Source of the DNA: Nocardioides sp. URHA0032
GTDB lineage: Bacteria; Actinomycetota; Actinomycetes; Propionibacteriales; Nocardioidaceae
Direction of reading: 5' to 3'
Length of the DNA: 64,000 nt
Assembly (NCBI RefSeq): GCF_000620645.1
Contig: NZ_JIAV01000021.1
Location: 1-64,000 of the forward strand
Program-made: the position numbers and the translations under genes
Notes under the pieces: generated by a model
Databases searched by the model: none
Told to the model about the DNA's origin: nothing
Seen by the model: the letters and a program-made list of their open reading frames with translations, nothing else
Shown here: piece by piece, positions 28,127-38,068 of the stretch
Layout of the letters: every line of letters begins with the position of its first letter
How positions within the stretch are numbered: the first letter of the stretch is position 1

Positions 28127-28498
28127 GTGGCCCGGATCCTGGTCGCGGACGACGACGTCGACATCCGCGAGCTCGTGGAGTTCAAGCTGTCCACGCTCGG
28201 GCACGACGTCGTGGCGGTGTCCGACGGGGCGGCGGCGATCGACGCCTGCCAGGCCGAGCGGCCCGACCTCGCGGTGCTGGACGTCATGATGCCGGGTGTG
28301 TCCGGGCTCGATGCGATCCGCGCGATCCGGGCGGACCCGGCGCTGGCCGATCTCCCCGTCATCCTGCTCACCGCCCGGGCCCAGGAGTCCGACGTGGAGA
28401 CGGGCTTCGACTCCGGTGCGGACGACTACATCACCAAGCCGTTCAGCCCCCGCGAGCTCGCCTCGCGGGTGCAGGCACTGCTCACCCGGTCCGGCTGA
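28127..28498 (+). CDS. Stand-alone response-regulator receiver protein
   Basis: A 123-residue CheY-like receiver domain with no output domain. Asp8-10 (VADDD), phospho-acceptor Asp52 in LAVLDVMMPG, the Thr of LLTARA and the Lys of YITKPFSP are all present, so it should be phosphorylated. The GTG start has GAAGGGGGACGA upstream. It is 70 bp upstream of a histidine kinase, its likely partner. With no DNA-binding domain it probably acts by protein contacts. The pair sits between rho and rpmE, which are adjacent in mycobacteria. Confidence 0.92.
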   Translation: MARILVADDDVDIRELVEFKLSTLGHDVVAVSDGAAAIDACQAERPDLAVLDVMMPGVSGLDAIRAIRADPALADLPVILLTARAQESDVETGFDSGADDYITKPFSPRELASRVQALLTRSG

Positions 28499-28568
28499 GC
28501 GACTGGCGCATTCCCGAGATCCCGGGAGTCCTCCGGCGGTACCCTGCCGCTGAGGGGGGTATGGCGTC

Positions 28569-30194
28569 ATGGGTGGAGGGCGTCCGGTCGCGCGGCTGGT
28601 CTCGCCCGTCATCGTCCGTCTGGGGGCGATGGCGGCGGTGATGGCCCTCATCGCCGTGCTCGGAGTCGTGCTGTCGACGACCGCGGTCGACGACCTGACC
28701 CGGGAGCTCCAGCCGGCCGCCGCGGCGAACCAGAGCGTCTACCAGGACCTCACCGACATGTCGGCCGCCGTCGAGTCGTGGGGCGGCACCGGCACCAGGG
28801 CCGCCGCCGACGACTACGAGCAGGCGCTGGTCCGGCTGCCGGCGGACGAGCAGGCGGCGCGGCGGTTCGCCCAGGGCGACAGCGAGCTGGAGCTGCTGAT
28901 GGTGCGCCAGGAGCGGGCCGCGGAGGAGTGGATCTCGACGTACGCCGCCCCGCGGATGAAGACCGACGGAGGGGAGCCCGCCCCGCCCCAGCAGGTGAAG
29001 ACCGGGAGCCAGCTGTTCGACTCGATCCGGAGCGCGCACCAGGCCACGACCGAGGCCTTCGACAGCCGGGTCCGGGCGTCGAGCACCGCGGCGTCGTACC
29101 GCCTGAAGGGCACGATCCTGGCGGTGGTGCTGCTGGCGGCTGTCGCCTGGTGGCTGCTCTCGCGGTCGCGACGGAAGCTGATGTCCGAGCTGTCGCAGCC
29201 GCTGCTGGACCTCGAGAAGGTCGTGCAGCAGATGGCGAAGCACGACCACGAGGTGCGGGCCCGGCTGGCCGGGCCGAAGGAGGTGCAGGCGGTCGCGTCC
29301 GCGCTCAACGAGTTCGCCGACGCGCAGGGTCGGGCTCGAGCCGTCGAGGGACGGATCCAGAGCGAGCTGCGCAGCCTGGACACCGCGCGGGACGACTTCG
29401 TCTCGAACGTGTCGCACGAGCTGCGCACGCCGCTCACCACCATCGCCGGCTACCTGGAGCTGGTCGCCGAGGAGTTCGAGGACGACCTGCAGCCGCGTCA
29501 CGAGCGGATGCTCGAGGCCACCCGCCGCAACGTCACCCGCCTCAAGACCCTCATCGACGACCTGCTCGCGCTCTCTCGCGCCGAGGGTCGAGCCTCCGAG
29601 ATGGAGCCCGTCGACCTGGCGCTGCTGGTGCGCGAGGTCGTCACCGACATCCGGATCACCGCGGCCCGGCGCAACATCCACGTCGGCGTGGACACCCCCG
29701 AGGACGTCGTACCGGTGCTGGCCGACCGCGCGATGCTGCACCGGGCGTTCCTCAACCTGCTCACCAACGCGGTGAAGTTCAGCCACGACGGCGGCACCGT
29801 CGAGGTGGGGCTGCAGCGCTCCGGCGCGACCGTCGAGGTGACCATCGCCGACCACGGGATCGGCATCCCGGCCGCCGAGATCGACCGGCTGGGCACCCGC
29901 TTCTTCCGCGCCTCGAACGCCGTCTTCAACGAGATCGCCGGCACCGGCCTGGGCCTGCGCATCATGCAGACGATCATCGACAAGCACGACGGGGACGTCG
30001 TCATCGACTCCGTGGAGGGCCAGGGGACCACCGTCGCGGTACGCCTCACCCTGCACCCCGACCGGATGCCCGCCCCGCTGCCGCACGAGCTGCTCGCCGC
30101 CGAGGAGGCCGCGGCCGCCGCTGCGCACGCTCCCGAGCCCGAGATCGACCCCTCCGTGCCGCGGATCGTGCCGGCGTTCACGCGCCGGGTCTGA
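28569..30194 (+). CDS. Membrane sensor histidine kinase
   Basis: A 541-residue sensor kinase. TM1 at about residues 12-38, an extracytoplasmic helical sensor region of about 140 residues (four-helix-bundle-like, ending [11 protein letters not shown]), TM2 at about 180-197 ([15 protein letters not shown]), a HAMP-like linker, HisKA with His283 in [13 protein letters not shown], and a HATPase domain ([27 protein letters not shown]). After the kinase core there is an Ala/Pro-rich tail of about 35 residues. It most likely phosphorylates the receiver protein encoded just upstream. The signal is unknown. Confidence 0.93.
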   Translation: MGGGRPVARLVSPVIVRLGAMAAVMALIAVLGVVLSTTAVDDLTRELQPAAAANQSVYQDLTDMSAAVESWGGTGTRAAADDYEQALVRLPADEQAARRFAQGDSELELLMVRQERAAEEWISTYAAPRMKTDGGEPAPPQQVKTGSQLFDSIRSAHQATTEAFDSRVRASSTAASYRLKGTILAVVLLAAVAWWLLSRSRRKLMSELSQPLLDLEKVVQQMAKHDHEVRARLAGPKEVQAVASALNEFADAQGRARAVEGRIQSELRSLDTARDDFVSNVSHELRTPLTTIAGYLELVAEEFEDDLQPRHERMLEATRRNVTRLKTLIDDLLALSRAEGRASEMEPVDLALLVREVVTDIRITAARRNIHVGVDTPEDVVPVLADRAMLHRAFLNLLTNAVKFSHDGGTVEVGLQRSGATVEVTIADHGIGIPAAEIDRLGTRFFRASNAVFNEIAGTGLGLRIMQTIIDKHDGDVVIDSVEGQGTTVAVRLTLHPDRMPAPLPHELLAAEEAAAAAAHAPEPEIDPSVPRIVPAFTRRV

Positions 30195-30501
30195 CCCGCC
30201 TCCGGGCGTGACCGTCGTTGTCGGGTGCCGCTGGTCCACCAGGCGATGCAGGGAAGCCGTCACTTCCCCGGGCGTGCACACCGTGGGGAGTGCGGGCTCG
30301 CCCACGGACCATGGTGAACCGGTGGCAAGAGTGGCTGAAGTGGCTGCGCGGAGCCACCGACCCCGGAGCGCACCCCACCGTCCGGGCCCGAGGAACAACG
30401 CCGATTACCCCGGCGTTCTGACCCATGACACAATCGTGTGCTGGCTCCGGTTCACGCCACCTCGTAGGGAGGGGCGACCCGGCGGCCGAGGAGAGGACAG
30501 C
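30195..30501. other. 307-bp intergenic region upstream of rpmE
   Basis: Holds the presumed rpmE promoter: CACAAT at 30429-30434 is the best -10-like hexamer, and a purine-rich GAGGAGAGGACAG just before the ATG is the ribosome site. A 36-codon ATG frame at 30311-30421 starts [14 protein letters not shown], but it has no ribosome site and I do not call it. No hairpin follows the kinase gene; nothing else is recognised. Confidence 0.4.
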
Positions 30502-30726
30502 ATGAAGAAGGACATCCACCCGGAGTACGTCGAGACCCAGGTGACCTGCACCTGCGGCGCTCAGTTCACCACCCGCAGCACGGCCACGTCGGGCTCGATC
30601 CACGCCGACGTCTGCTCGCAGTGCCACCCGTTCTACACCGGCAAGCAGAAGATCCTCGACACCGGCGGCCGCGTCGCCCGCTTCGAGGCCCGCTACGCCA
30701 AGAAGGCTGCTGACGCCAAGAAGTAG
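30502..30726 (+). CDS. rpmE: 50S ribosomal protein L31 (zinc-binding type)
   Basis: A 74-residue L31 of the zinc-binding form: CTC at residues 16-18 and CSQC at residues 36-39 give the four-cysteine zinc site; [16 protein letters not shown] and [21 protein letters not shown] are characteristic. L31 forms part of the intersubunit bridge. Zinc-free copies, if any, would be elsewhere under zinc control. It is followed by a hairpin, then prfA. Confidence 0.97.
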   Translation: MKKDIHPEYVETQVTCTCGAQFTTRSTATSGSIHADVCSQCHPFYTGKQKILDTGGRVARFEARYAKKAADAKK

Positions 30727-30734
30727 CTGTCTCC

Positions 30735-30772
30735 GAGCGCCGGTTCCTGCCCACGGGGCAGGGCCGGCGCTC
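30735..30772 (+). terminator. Terminator hairpin behind rpmE
   Basis: GAGCGCCGG and CCGGCGCTC form the base and CTGCCC/GGGCAG the upper stem, followed by TCGTCTTCTG. It begins 8 bp after the rpmE stop and may be partial, since prfA starts 36 bp further on. Confidence 0.75.
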
Positions 30773-30807
30773 GTCTTCTGTCCGCAGTCGCCAGCAGGAG
30801 GGTCTCG

Positions 30808-31881
30808 ATGTTCGAAGCCGTCGAGGGCATGCTCGCCGAGCACGCCGAGCTCGAGCAGCGCCTCGGCGCTCCCGAGACGCACGCGGACGCCCGGCTGGCC
30901 AAGCAGCTGAACCAGCGGTACGCCGCGCTCTCGTCGATCATCGGCGCCTGGCGCGAGCTGACCGGGCTGGTCGACGACGCCGAGGCGGCCCGCGAGCTCG
31001 CCGCCGAGGACCCGTCGTTCGCCGACGAGGCCGAGGCGCTGGAGCGGCGCCGTCACGGCGCCGAGGAGCGCCTGCGCCGGCTGCTGGTCCCGCGCGACCC
31101 GACCGACGACAAGGACGCGATCCTCGAGGTGAAGTCCGGGGAGGGCGGGGAGGAGTCCGCGCTGTTCGCGGGCGACCTGCTGCGCATGTACACCCGGTAC
31201 GCCGAGGCGCGCGGCTGGAAGGTGGAGATCCTGGACGCCGCGGAGTCCGACCTGGGCGGCTACAAGTCGGTCACCGTCGCGGTGAAGGCCAAGGGCACCC
31301 CGCCGCCCGGCGAGGCGCCGTACGCACTGCTCAAGTTCGAGGGCGGCGTGCACCGCGTGCAGCGGGTGCCGGTCACCGAGTCGCAGGGCCGGGTGCACAC
31401 CAGCGCCGCCGGCGTGCTCGTGCTGCCCGAGGCCGAGCAGGTCGACGTCCAGCTCGACGAGAACGACCTCCGGATCGACGTCTTCCGCTCCAGCGGCCCC
31501 GGCGGTCAGAGCGTCAACACGACGGACTCCGCGGTTCGGATCACGCACCTGCCGACCGGCATCGTCGTGAGCTGCCAGAACGAGAAGTCGCAGCTGCAGA
31601 ACAAGGAGCAGGCACTCCGGATCCTGCGCTCACGGCTGCTCCAGGCAGCCCAGGAGACCGCCGACGCCGAGGCCGGCGAAGCCCGCCGCAGCCAGGTTCG
31701 CACCGTCGACCGGTCCGAGCGGATCCGCACCTACAACTTCCCCGAGAACCGGATCTCCGACCACCGGACCGGCTACAAGGCCTACAACCTCGACCAGGTC
31801 CTGGACGGCGACCTCCAGCCGGTGCTCGACTCGTGCGTCGAGGCCGACCTGGCTGCCCGGCTCGGCGCCCTCGAGCAGTGA
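30808..31881 (+). CDS. prfA: Peptide chain release factor 1
   Basis: Recognises UAA/UAG and triggers peptide release. 357 residues. The stop-codon-reading tripeptide is P188-V-T190 (in [14 protein letters not shown]), a PxT motif as in RF1, and the catalytic GGQ is at residues 232-234 ([10 protein letters not shown]). GGQ glutamine is methylated by PrmC, encoded by the next gene, with which it shares a 4-bp GTGA overlap. Length and domain order are standard. Confidence 0.97.
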   Translation: MFEAVEGMLAEHAELEQRLGAPETHADARLAKQLNQRYAALSSIIGAWRELTGLVDDAEAARELAAEDPSFADEAEALERRRHGAEERLRRLLVPRDPTDDKDAILEVKSGEGGEESALFAGDLLRMYTRYAEARGWKVEILDAAESDLGGYKSVTVAVKAKGTPPPGEAPYALLKFEGGVHRVQRVPVTESQGRVHTSAAGVLVLPEAEQVDVQLDENDLRIDVFRSSGPGGQSVNTTDSAVRITHLPTGIVVSCQNEKSQLQNKEQALRILRSRLLQAAQETADAEAGEARRSQVRTVDRSERIRTYNFPENRISDHRTGYKAYNLDQVLDGDLQPVLDSCVEADLAARLGALEQ

Positions 31882-32714
31882 CCGAGCGCCGCGAGCTGCT
31901 CGCCGCCGCCACTGCGCAGCTGCGAGCGGCCGGGGTCGCGAGCCCCGAGCACGACGCGGCGGAGCTGCTCGCGCACGTGCTCGGCACCAGCCGCAGCCAC
32001 CTGGCGCTGGTCGACGTCGTCACGCCCTCGACCGCGGAGGAGTACGCCGGCCTGGTGGACCGCCGCGCGCGCCGGGAGCCGCTCCAGCACCTGACCGGGG
32101 TCGCCTGGTTCCGCCACGTCGAGCTCGCGGTCGGTCCCGGTGTGTTCGTGCCCCGGCCGGAGACCGAGCTGCTGGCAGGGTGGGCGATCGAGCGGGCGGC
32201 CGAGGGGTCGGTCGTCGTGGACCTCTGCACCGGCTCCGGTGCGATCGCGAAGGCGGTGAAGGACGAGGTGCCGGGCGCCGAGGTCCACGCGGTCGAGCTG
32301 GACGAGTCGGCGTACGCCTGGGCCGAGCGCAACCTGGCCGGCACCGGCGTCGACCTGCGCCAGGGCGACTTCGCGACCGCGTTCGACGACCTGGCCGGCA
32401 CGGTGGACGTGATCACCTGCAACCCGCCGTACGTCCCCCTCGAGGCGTGGGAGTCGGTGGCGCCCGAGGCGCGCGACCACGACCCGCACCTCGCCCTGTT
32501 CTCCGGCGCCGACGGCCTCGACGCGATCCGGGTCCTCGAGCACCGGGCCGGGGTGCTGCTGAGGCCCGGGGGAGTGGTCGGCTTCGAGCACGCCGACGTG
32601 CAGGGCGAGTCCGCCCCGGCGGTGTTCGCCGGGAGCGGCCGGTGGGTCGACGTACGCGACCACCGCGACCTGGCAGGTCGGCCACGCCACACGACCGCGC
32701 GACTGGCACGATGA
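31878..32714 (+). CDS. prmC: Release factor glutamine methyltransferase
   Basis: Methylates the GGQ glutamine of release factors using SAM. 278 residues: N-terminal helical RF-binding domain, [18 protein letters not shown] motif [15 protein letters not shown] and the catalytic NPPY at residues 182-185. GTG start overlaps prfA; the stop overlaps the ATG of the Sua5-type gene, so three translation-related genes are coupled. Confidence 0.96.
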   Translation: MTERRELLAAATAQLRAAGVASPEHDAAELLAHVLGTSRSHLALVDVVTPSTAEEYAGLVDRRARREPLQHLTGVAWFRHVELAVGPGVFVPRPETELLAGWAIERAAEGSVVVDLCTGSGAIAKAVKDEVPGAEVHAVELDESAYAWAERNLAGTGVDLRQGDFATAFDDLAGTVDVITCNPPYVPLEAWESVAPEARDHDPHLALFSGADGLDAIRVLEHRAGVLLRPGGVVGFEHADVQGESAPAVFAGSGRWVDVRDHRDLAGRPRHTTARLAR

Positions 32715-33379
32715 CCTCTGTGAGTGACCGATACCCCACCGGCACCGCGGAGGAGCGCGAGGAGGCCGTCGAGGCCGCCAGCCTCGCCGTGCAGCGCGGC
32801 GATCTCGTGGTGCTCCCGACCGACACCGTGTACGGCATCGGTGCCGACGCCTTCGACCCGGCCGCCGTTCGCGGCCTGCTGGCGGCCAAGGGGCGCGGCC
32901 GCGAGATGCCGCCGCCGGTGCTGGTCAGCGCGGTCACCACGCTCGACGCCCTCGCCACCCGGGTGCCGGGCTACGCCCGCGCCCTGGTCGAGGCGTTCTG
33001 GCCCGGTCCGCTCACCGTCGTGTGCCACCAGCAGACCTCGCTGCAGTGGGACCTCGGGGACACCCGCGGCACCGTCGCCGTCCGGATGCCCGACCACGAG
33101 GTCGCCCGCGAGATCCTCGAGCGCACCGGCCCGCTGGCGGTGAGCTCCGCGAACCGGACCGGCATGCCGGCCGCCACCGACGCCGACCAGGCCGAGGAGA
33201 TGCTCGGTGACTCGGTCGCGGTCATCGTCGACGCCGGGGAGTCCCCGGGCGGCCAGGCCTCCACCATCATCGACTGCACCGGCACCGAGGGCCGGGTCCT
33301 CCGCCGCGGTGCGCTGTCCCTCGAGCAGCTGAACGTGGTGCTCGAGCCGCTGGGCGCCGCCCTCACGGACGAAGGCTGA
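32711..33379 (+). CDS. L-threonylcarbamoyladenylate synthase (Sua5/YwlC/TsaC type)
   Basis: Makes threonylcarbamoyl-AMP from threonine, bicarbonate and ATP, the first step of t6A tRNA modification. 222 residues: the single YrdC-type domain with LPTDTVYGIGADAF, the lysine/arginine substrate site around AAKGRGREMPPPVL, FWPGPLTVV and SSANRTGMPAATD. There is no C-terminal Sua5 domain, so it is the short TsaC-like form. ATG 32711 gives the 4-bp overlap with prmC; GTG 32720 would drop three residues. Confidence 0.93.
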   Translation: MTSVSDRYPTGTAEEREEAVEAASLAVQRGDLVVLPTDTVYGIGADAFDPAAVRGLLAAKGRGREMPPPVLVSAVTTLDALATRVPGYARALVEAFWPGPLTVVCHQQTSLQWDLGDTRGTVAVRMPDHEVAREILERTGPLAVSSANRTGMPAATDADQAEEMLGDSVAVIVDAGESPGGQASTIIDCTGTEGRVLRRGALSLEQLNVVLEPLGAALTDEG

Positions 33380-33383
33380 GGCG

Positions 33384-34523
33384 TTGCGGGAGTACCTCCT
33401 CGTCTTCCTCGTCGCCGCAGCGGCGACCTACCTGCTCACGGTGATCGCGCGGGAGATCGCGCTGCGCACCGGCGCGGTGGCGAAGGTGCGCGACCGCGAC
33501 GTCCACGCGGTGCCGATCCCCTACCTCGGCGGACTGGCCATGCTCGGCGGCCTGGTCGCGGCGTACGTCGTCGCCCGGCAGCTGCCGTTCCTGTCCCAGA
33601 GCGGCCCCCTGGTCTTCCGCGACGCCGGGATCGTGCTCGTGGCCGGTGCGCTGATCTGTGCGGTCGGGGTGCTCGACGACCTCTTCGAGCTGGACGCGTT
33701 CACCAAGCTCGGGGGCCAGGTGCTGGCCGCGGGCTTCCTCATCGCCTTCGGCATCCAGTACTACTTCTTTCCCGGCCCCGGCGACGTGCAGTACACGATC
33801 GACCCGGCGCAGCGCGCGCTGCTCACCGGCTTCATCGTCGTGGCGACCGTGAACGCCGTGAACTTCGTCGACGGGCTCGACGGCCTGGCGGCCGGCGTGG
33901 TCGGCATCGGCGCCGCGGCGTTCTTCGTCTACTGCTACCAGCTCTCCAGCTTCAACAACCTCTCCCTGGCGACCACCGGAGCCCTGCTGAGCGCAGCGCT
34001 CGCCGGCGCGTGCGCGGGCTTCCTGCCCCACAACTTCCATCAAGCGCGGTTGTTCATGGGGGACAGCGGGTCGATGCTGATCGGCCTGGTGCTCTCGGCC
34101 AGCTCGGTCACGCTCACCGGCCAGTTCTCGCCGAGCCAGATCACCGAGGGCGCGGCAGGCTCCCAGGCGAGCCTGCTGCCCACGCTGCTGCCCCTGCTGC
34201 TGCCGATCTCGATCCTCGTCGTCCCGATCCTCGACCTGATGCTCGCGGTCGTGCGCCGCACCCGGGCCGGCCGCTCGCCGTTCGCCCCGGACAAGCAGCA
34301 CCTGCACCACCGGCTCCTCGAGATCGGCCACTCCCATCGCCGCGCCGTGCTGATCATGTGGATGTGGGCCGCCCTGGTCGCCTTCGGCACGGTGCTGATC
34401 AGTCTCTACAGCGACGAGGCGTCGATGTGGCTCGCGCTGGCGGTGCTCGCCGCGCTCACCATCGGCGCGACGTTCCTGCTGCCCAAGCTGCACCGTCCGA
34501 GGGCGGCGCTCGCGGAGGAGTGA
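33384..34523 (+). CDS. wecA: Undecaprenyl-phosphate N-acetylglucosaminyl-1-phosphate transferase (WecA/Rfe type)
   Basis: A 379-residue polytopic membrane enzyme (about 10-11 helices) of the MraY/WecA family that loads a sugar-phosphate onto the lipid carrier to begin cell-wall polymer synthesis. Signatures: VPIPYLGGLAM, the Asp pair in GVLDDLFELD, NFVDGLDGLAAG, FMGDSGSMLIG and the cytoplasmic histidine motif DKQHLHHRLLE. The start is TTG at 33384, 4 bp after the previous stop. It ends this operon; the ATP synthase promoter region follows. Confidence 0.93.
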   Translation: MREYLLVFLVAAAATYLLTVIAREIALRTGAVAKVRDRDVHAVPIPYLGGLAMLGGLVAAYVVARQLPFLSQSGPLVFRDAGIVLVAGALICAVGVLDDLFELDAFTKLGGQVLAAGFLIAFGIQYYFFPGPGDVQYTIDPAQRALLTGFIVVATVNAVNFVDGLDGLAAGVVGIGAAAFFVYCYQLSSFNNLSLATTGALLSAALAGACAGFLPHNFHQARLFMGDSGSMLIGLVLSASSVTLTGQFSPSQITEGAAGSQASLLPTLLPLLLPISILVVPILDLMLAVVRRTRAGRSPFAPDKQHLHHRLLEIGHSHRRAVLIMWMWAALVAFGTVLISLYSDEASMWLALAVLAALTIGATFLLPKLHRPRAALAEE

Positions 34524-34553
34524 GCACACCCCGGTTTCGAGGGTCCCGAACGC

Positions 34554-34571
34554 TTGTGCTAACTTTCACAA
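34554..34571. promoter_or_regulatory. Candidate Rex operator upstream of the ATP synthase operon
   Basis: TTGTGCTAACTTTCACAA matches the Rex consensus TTGTGAA-N4-TTCACAA at 12 of 14 defined bases, with flanking G and C extending the symmetry to 7-bp arms. Rex is a repressor released by NADH, known in Streptomyces to bind ahead of respiratory-chain genes. It lies about 220 bp before the first atp gene; TAGTTT (34670-34675) is a possible -10 downstream. The rest of 34524-34789 shows nothing recognisable. Confidence 0.65.
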
Positions 34572-34789
34572 GCACCGCCCGACACGACGACAGAACGGCC
34601 GCCGACCATGACGACCGCGACGATCCGGACCCCGGTCCCGCCCCTGGTCAGGGGCGCGTCGGGCTGTGGTAGTTTCGCGCAGTCGCCGGTTGACGACAGG
34701 TGGGCCACTTCCCGTGCCCGCCTCCCCGGCGTGTTCTTCCCTGCCAACAAATGTGCCGATGACGCTTCCGAAGAATGGGACCTGGGTGG

Positions 34790-35008
34790 ATGGCCGATGA
34801 GCGCTCCGATGCCGGTCTGCGAGGCCGTGACCTCGTCGGCCTCGGGGGCCTGCTCGCCGGTGCCGTCATCGCCGGTCTCGTCATCGGCTACCTCGTCGAC
34901 CAGGCGGCCGGCACCTCGCCCGTCTTCGTCCTGGTCGGCATCGGCCTGGGCATCCTCGCCGGCTGCGCCGGCTTCGTCGTCAAGGTCCGTGCCGCCCTTC
35001 GGGGGTGA
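34790..35008 (+). CDS. AtpZ/AtpI-family small membrane protein
   Basis: A 72-residue protein with two transmembrane helices (LVGLGGLLAGAVIAGLVIGYLV and VFVLVGIGLGILAGCAGFVV; each within residues about 15-36 and 45-65), at the head of the atp operon. The family may assist c-ring assembly or ion transport; the role is not settled. The start is uncertain: ATG 34790 (MADERSD) is chosen; ATG 34775 is also in frame. Confidence 0.85.
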   Translation: MADERSDAGLRGRDLVGLGGLLAGAVIAGLVIGYLVDQAAGTSPVFVLVGIGLGILAGCAGFVVKVRAALRG

Positions 35009-35014
35009 GCCCCG

Positions 35015-35479
35015 GTGAGCACGATCGAGACGAGCACGGAGACGAGCACCGAGATGAGCACCGAGATGAGCGAGCCCACCCAGCCGGGCACGGCGTCGGT
35101 CTGGCGCGTGGTCAGGGACCAGCGCAAGATCGGTGGCGTCGCAGTCGGCCTGATGGTCGCCAGCTTCTGGATCGTCGGCCAGCTCGGCGAGTGGCGGCTG
35201 GCCGGCTGCATCGCCGGCGGCGTCCTCTTCGGCCTGGTCAACCACCTGGCCACCGAGTACTGGCTGCTGAAGACGATCACGTCCGGTGAGCAGCCCACCC
35301 GCAACCAGATGGTGATGTCCACGGTGGTCCGGCTGACGGTCCTCACGGTGGTCGCCGTCGGCGTCGCCGTGGTGTTCTGGCCCGACGGCATCGGCCTGCT
35401 GCTCGGCCTCGCCATCTTCCGGCTCATCGCCCTGGTGATGACCACGATCCCGCTGCTGAAGGAGCTGAAGAATCCATGA
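35015..35479 (+). CDS. atpI: ATP synthase protein I-like membrane protein
   Basis: A 154-residue protein with four hydrophobic segments starting near residues 41, 63, 100 and 123. It sits directly before atpB, overlapping it by 4 bp. The N-terminus is a run of STET/STEM units encoded by four 12-bp DNA repeats (35027-35074); these create further in-frame ATG codons at 35054 and 35066, so translation could begin there. AtpI-type proteins help c-ring assembly. The sequence itself is weakly conserved and the assignment leans on position. Confidence 0.8.
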   Translation: MSTIETSTETSTEMSTEMSEPTQPGTASVWRVVRDQRKIGGVAVGLMVASFWIVGQLGEWRLAGCIAGGVLFGLVNHLATEYWLLKTITSGEQPTRNQMVMSTVVRLTVLTVVAVGVAVVFWPDGIGLLLGLAIFRLIALVMTTIPLLKELKNP

Positions 35480-36294
35480 CCGGCCTGCTGCCGCTGTCGT
35501 CGTCGGACATCACGATCGGCGAGCACAAGACCGTCGTGTGGCTCGGGATGACGTTCAACATCGACACGATCATCTCGACGCTCGTGGCGGGCGGCCTCGT
35601 GCTGCTGCTCGGCTTCTGGGTGGTCCGGCAGATGAAGAGGACCACCGAGGACCACGTCCCCACCAAGACCCAGATGCTGTGGGAGGCGGTCGTCGGCGAG
35701 GTGAACAAGCAGGTCGAGGACAACCTCGGCAAGGTGCACCCGTTCGTCGCACCGCTCGCGATCTCGCTGTTCTTCTTCATCCTGTTCGCGAACTGGCTCG
35801 AGCTGCTCCCGACCGAGCTCAACCACGACACGCACCTGCTCCCGGCACCGACCGCGGACACGAACCTGACCTACGCCCTCGCCGCGGTCACGATGCTCAG
35901 CGTGTGGACCTACGGCATCCGCCAGAAGGGCTGGAAGGGCTACTTCCGGCACTTCGCCGAGCCGTTCCCCGTGCTGCTGCCGCTCAACATCCTCGAAGAG
36001 CTGATCAAGCCGATCACCCTCGCGCTCCGGCTCTTCGGCAACATCTTCGCCGGCGGCATCATGCTCGCGCTGATCGGCCTGATCCCGATCTACGCGCTCT
36101 GGGCGCCGAACCTGCTCTGGAAGGCGTTCGACGGCGTCATCGGCGTCATCCAGGCCTTCATCTTCGCGCTCCTGACCGTGCTCTACTTCGCGATGGCCGG
36201 TGCCGGCCACGAGGAGCACGAGATCCACGAGAAGTACGAGGACGAGCAGCGCGAGAAGCAGGCCCGCGAGGCCGCCCCCGCACCAGCGCACTGA
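35476..36294 (+). CDS. atpB: ATP synthase F0 subunit a
   Basis: A 272-residue membrane subunit forming the two proton half-channels against the c-ring. The essential arginine is Arg185 in LALRLFGNIFAGG; ANWLELLP and FAEPFPVLLPLNILEELIKP are characteristic. Five to six helices. The C-terminus is long and charged (HEEHEIHEKYEDEQREKQ). The ATG overlaps atpI by 4 bp. Confidence 0.97.
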   Translation: MTGLLPLSSSDITIGEHKTVVWLGMTFNIDTIISTLVAGGLVLLLGFWVVRQMKRTTEDHVPTKTQMLWEAVVGEVNKQVEDNLGKVHPFVAPLAISLFFFILFANWLELLPTELNHDTHLLPAPTADTNLTYALAAVTMLSVWTYGIRQKGWKGYFRHFAEPFPVLLPLNILEELIKPITLALRLFGNIFAGGIMLALIGLIPIYALWAPNLLWKAFDGVIGVIQAFIFALLTVLYFAMAGAGHEEHEIHEKYEDEQREKQAREAAPAPAH

Positions 36295-36621
<327 letters not shown>

Positions 36622-36669
36622 CCTGGGGCCCCCGCCCCGTCCGTTACGAAGAAACAAAGGAACCCAACG

Positions 36670-37194
36670 ATGGCAAGCGTTGCGATCACTCCCATGGAGA
36701 GCAACTTCCTCGTACCGAACGCCACGTTCTTCGTGGAGCTGGCGGCGTTCTTGCTGCTGCTGTTCCTGCTGGCCAAGTACGTCATCCCGCCGATCAACCG
36801 CGCGATGACGGCTCGCCAGGAGGCGATCCGCGCAGAGTTCGCCGAGCTCGACGAGGCCAAGTCCGAGGCCCACGCGGCCGAGGAGGAGTTCAAGTCGCAG
36901 ATCGCCGACGCGCGCCACGAGGCCGCGCGGATCCGCGAGGAGGCGCGCGAGCAGGGCGCCCAGATCATCGCGGAGATGCGGGAGCAGGCGAACACCGAGG
37001 CCGCTCGGATCGTCGAGCACGCCCACGCGCAGATCGAGGCGGACCGCAAGGCCGCGATGGCGCAGCTGCGCAGCGAGGTCGGCATGCTCGCGACCACGCT
37101 CGCCGGCCGGATCGTCGGGGAGTCCCTCGACGACGACGTCCGCCAGACCCGGGTGGTCGACCGGTTCCTGACGGAGCTGGAAGGCGCCAGCTGA
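36670..37194 (+). CDS. atpF: ATP synthase F0 subunit b
   Basis: A 174-residue peripheral-stalk protein: one N-terminal membrane helix (FFVELAAFLLLLFLLAKYVIPPI, residues about 19-41) and a long Glu/Ala/Arg-rich coiled coil. Separate b and delta genes differ from the mycobacterial b-delta fusion. Its stop shares a base with the ATG of atpH (TGATG). Confidence 0.96.
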   Translation: MASVAITPMESNFLVPNATFFVELAAFLLLLFLLAKYVIPPINRAMTARQEAIRAEFAELDEAKSEAHAAEEEFKSQIADARHEAARIREEAREQGAQIIAEMREQANTEAARIVEHAHAQIEADRKAAMAQLRSEVGMLATTLAGRIVGESLDDDVRQTRVVDRFLTELEGAS

Positions 37195-38003
37195 TGGATC
37201 TGCGAGGAGCATCGGCCGACTCCCTCCGGGAGCTCAGCACCGAGCTCGACAGCGCCCTCCGGGCGGGTTCGCACGCGGACCAGGTGGCCGGTGAGCTGTT
37301 CACCGTCGCCCAGCTGCTGCGCGACGAGCCGGCGCTGCGCCGCGTCGCCAGCGACGCCTCGCTGCCGGCGGAGCCCAAGCAGGGCCTGGTCACCCAGGTC
37401 CTCGACGGCAAGGTCGACGCTCTCACCCTGGGAGTGGTCGTGAAGGCGGCCGGCCTGCGGTGGACCTCGAGCCGGGACCTCGCGGACGCCCTGGAGCGCC
37501 TCGGCGAGCTGACGGTCGTCATGTCGGTCGGCAGCGACGCCGACAAGCTCGCCGACGAGATCTTCGCCCTCAGCGGCATGGTCACGGGCCACCCCGAGCT
37601 GCGCGACGCGCTCTCGAACCCGGCCCGCGACCGAGCGGACAAGGAGGCGCTGCTCGACGACGTGCTCGGCGGCAAGGTCCTCCCGGCGACGCTCGCGCTG
37701 GCGAAGCAGTCGCTGGCCGGCACCTACCGGACCGTGACCGCGGCGCTCGAGAACTACCGCAAGGTGGCGGCGGACGCCAAGGGCGAGTACGTCGCCACGG
37801 TGCGCGTCGTCGCCCCGCTCAGCGACGACGACCGCAAGCGCCTGACCCGGGCGCTCGGCCAGCAGTACGGCCGCGAGATCCACGTCAACGAGATCGTCGA
37901 CCCGACGGTCCTCGGCGGCATCCGCGTCGAGATCGGTGACGACGTGATCGACGGCACCGTGTCCAGCCGCCTCGACGACGCCCGGCGCAAGCTGGTCGGC
38001 TGA
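37194..38003 (+). CDS. atpH: ATP synthase F1 subunit delta
   Basis: A 269-residue stalk subunit linking b to F1. Longer than the about 180 residues of E. coli delta because of an N-terminal helical extension common in actinobacteria. The C-terminal OSCP-type domain is clear ([19 protein letters not shown], then [22 protein letters not shown]). Confidence 0.95.
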   Translation: MDLRGASADSLRELSTELDSALRAGSHADQVAGELFTVAQLLRDEPALRRVASDASLPAEPKQGLVTQVLDGKVDALTLGVVVKAAGLRWTSSRDLADALERLGELTVVMSVGSDADKLADEIFALSGMVTGHPELRDALSNPARDRADKEALLDDVLGGKVLPATLALAKQSLAGTYRTVTAALENYRKVAADAKGEYVATVRVVAPLSDDDRKRLTRALGQQYGREIHVNEIVDPTVLGGIRVEIGDDVIDGTVSSRLDDARRKLVG

Positions 38004-38068
38004 CCGCGGTCCCGACGAGCTCGACCACCGATTCAGACTTCAGAAGAGACAAGAGAGTAGGGACAACG

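Noticed and set aside
30311..30421. Possible 36-aa Trp-rich small ORF before rpmE
   Set aside because: It begins [14 protein letters not shown], which looks amphipathic, but there is no ribosome site or leaderless hexamer, and the second half reads as non-coding.
34608..35018. 136-codon frame in the atp leader
   Set aside because: Ser/Pro/Arg-rich, overlaps the AtpZ-like gene in another frame and lacks a ribosome site.
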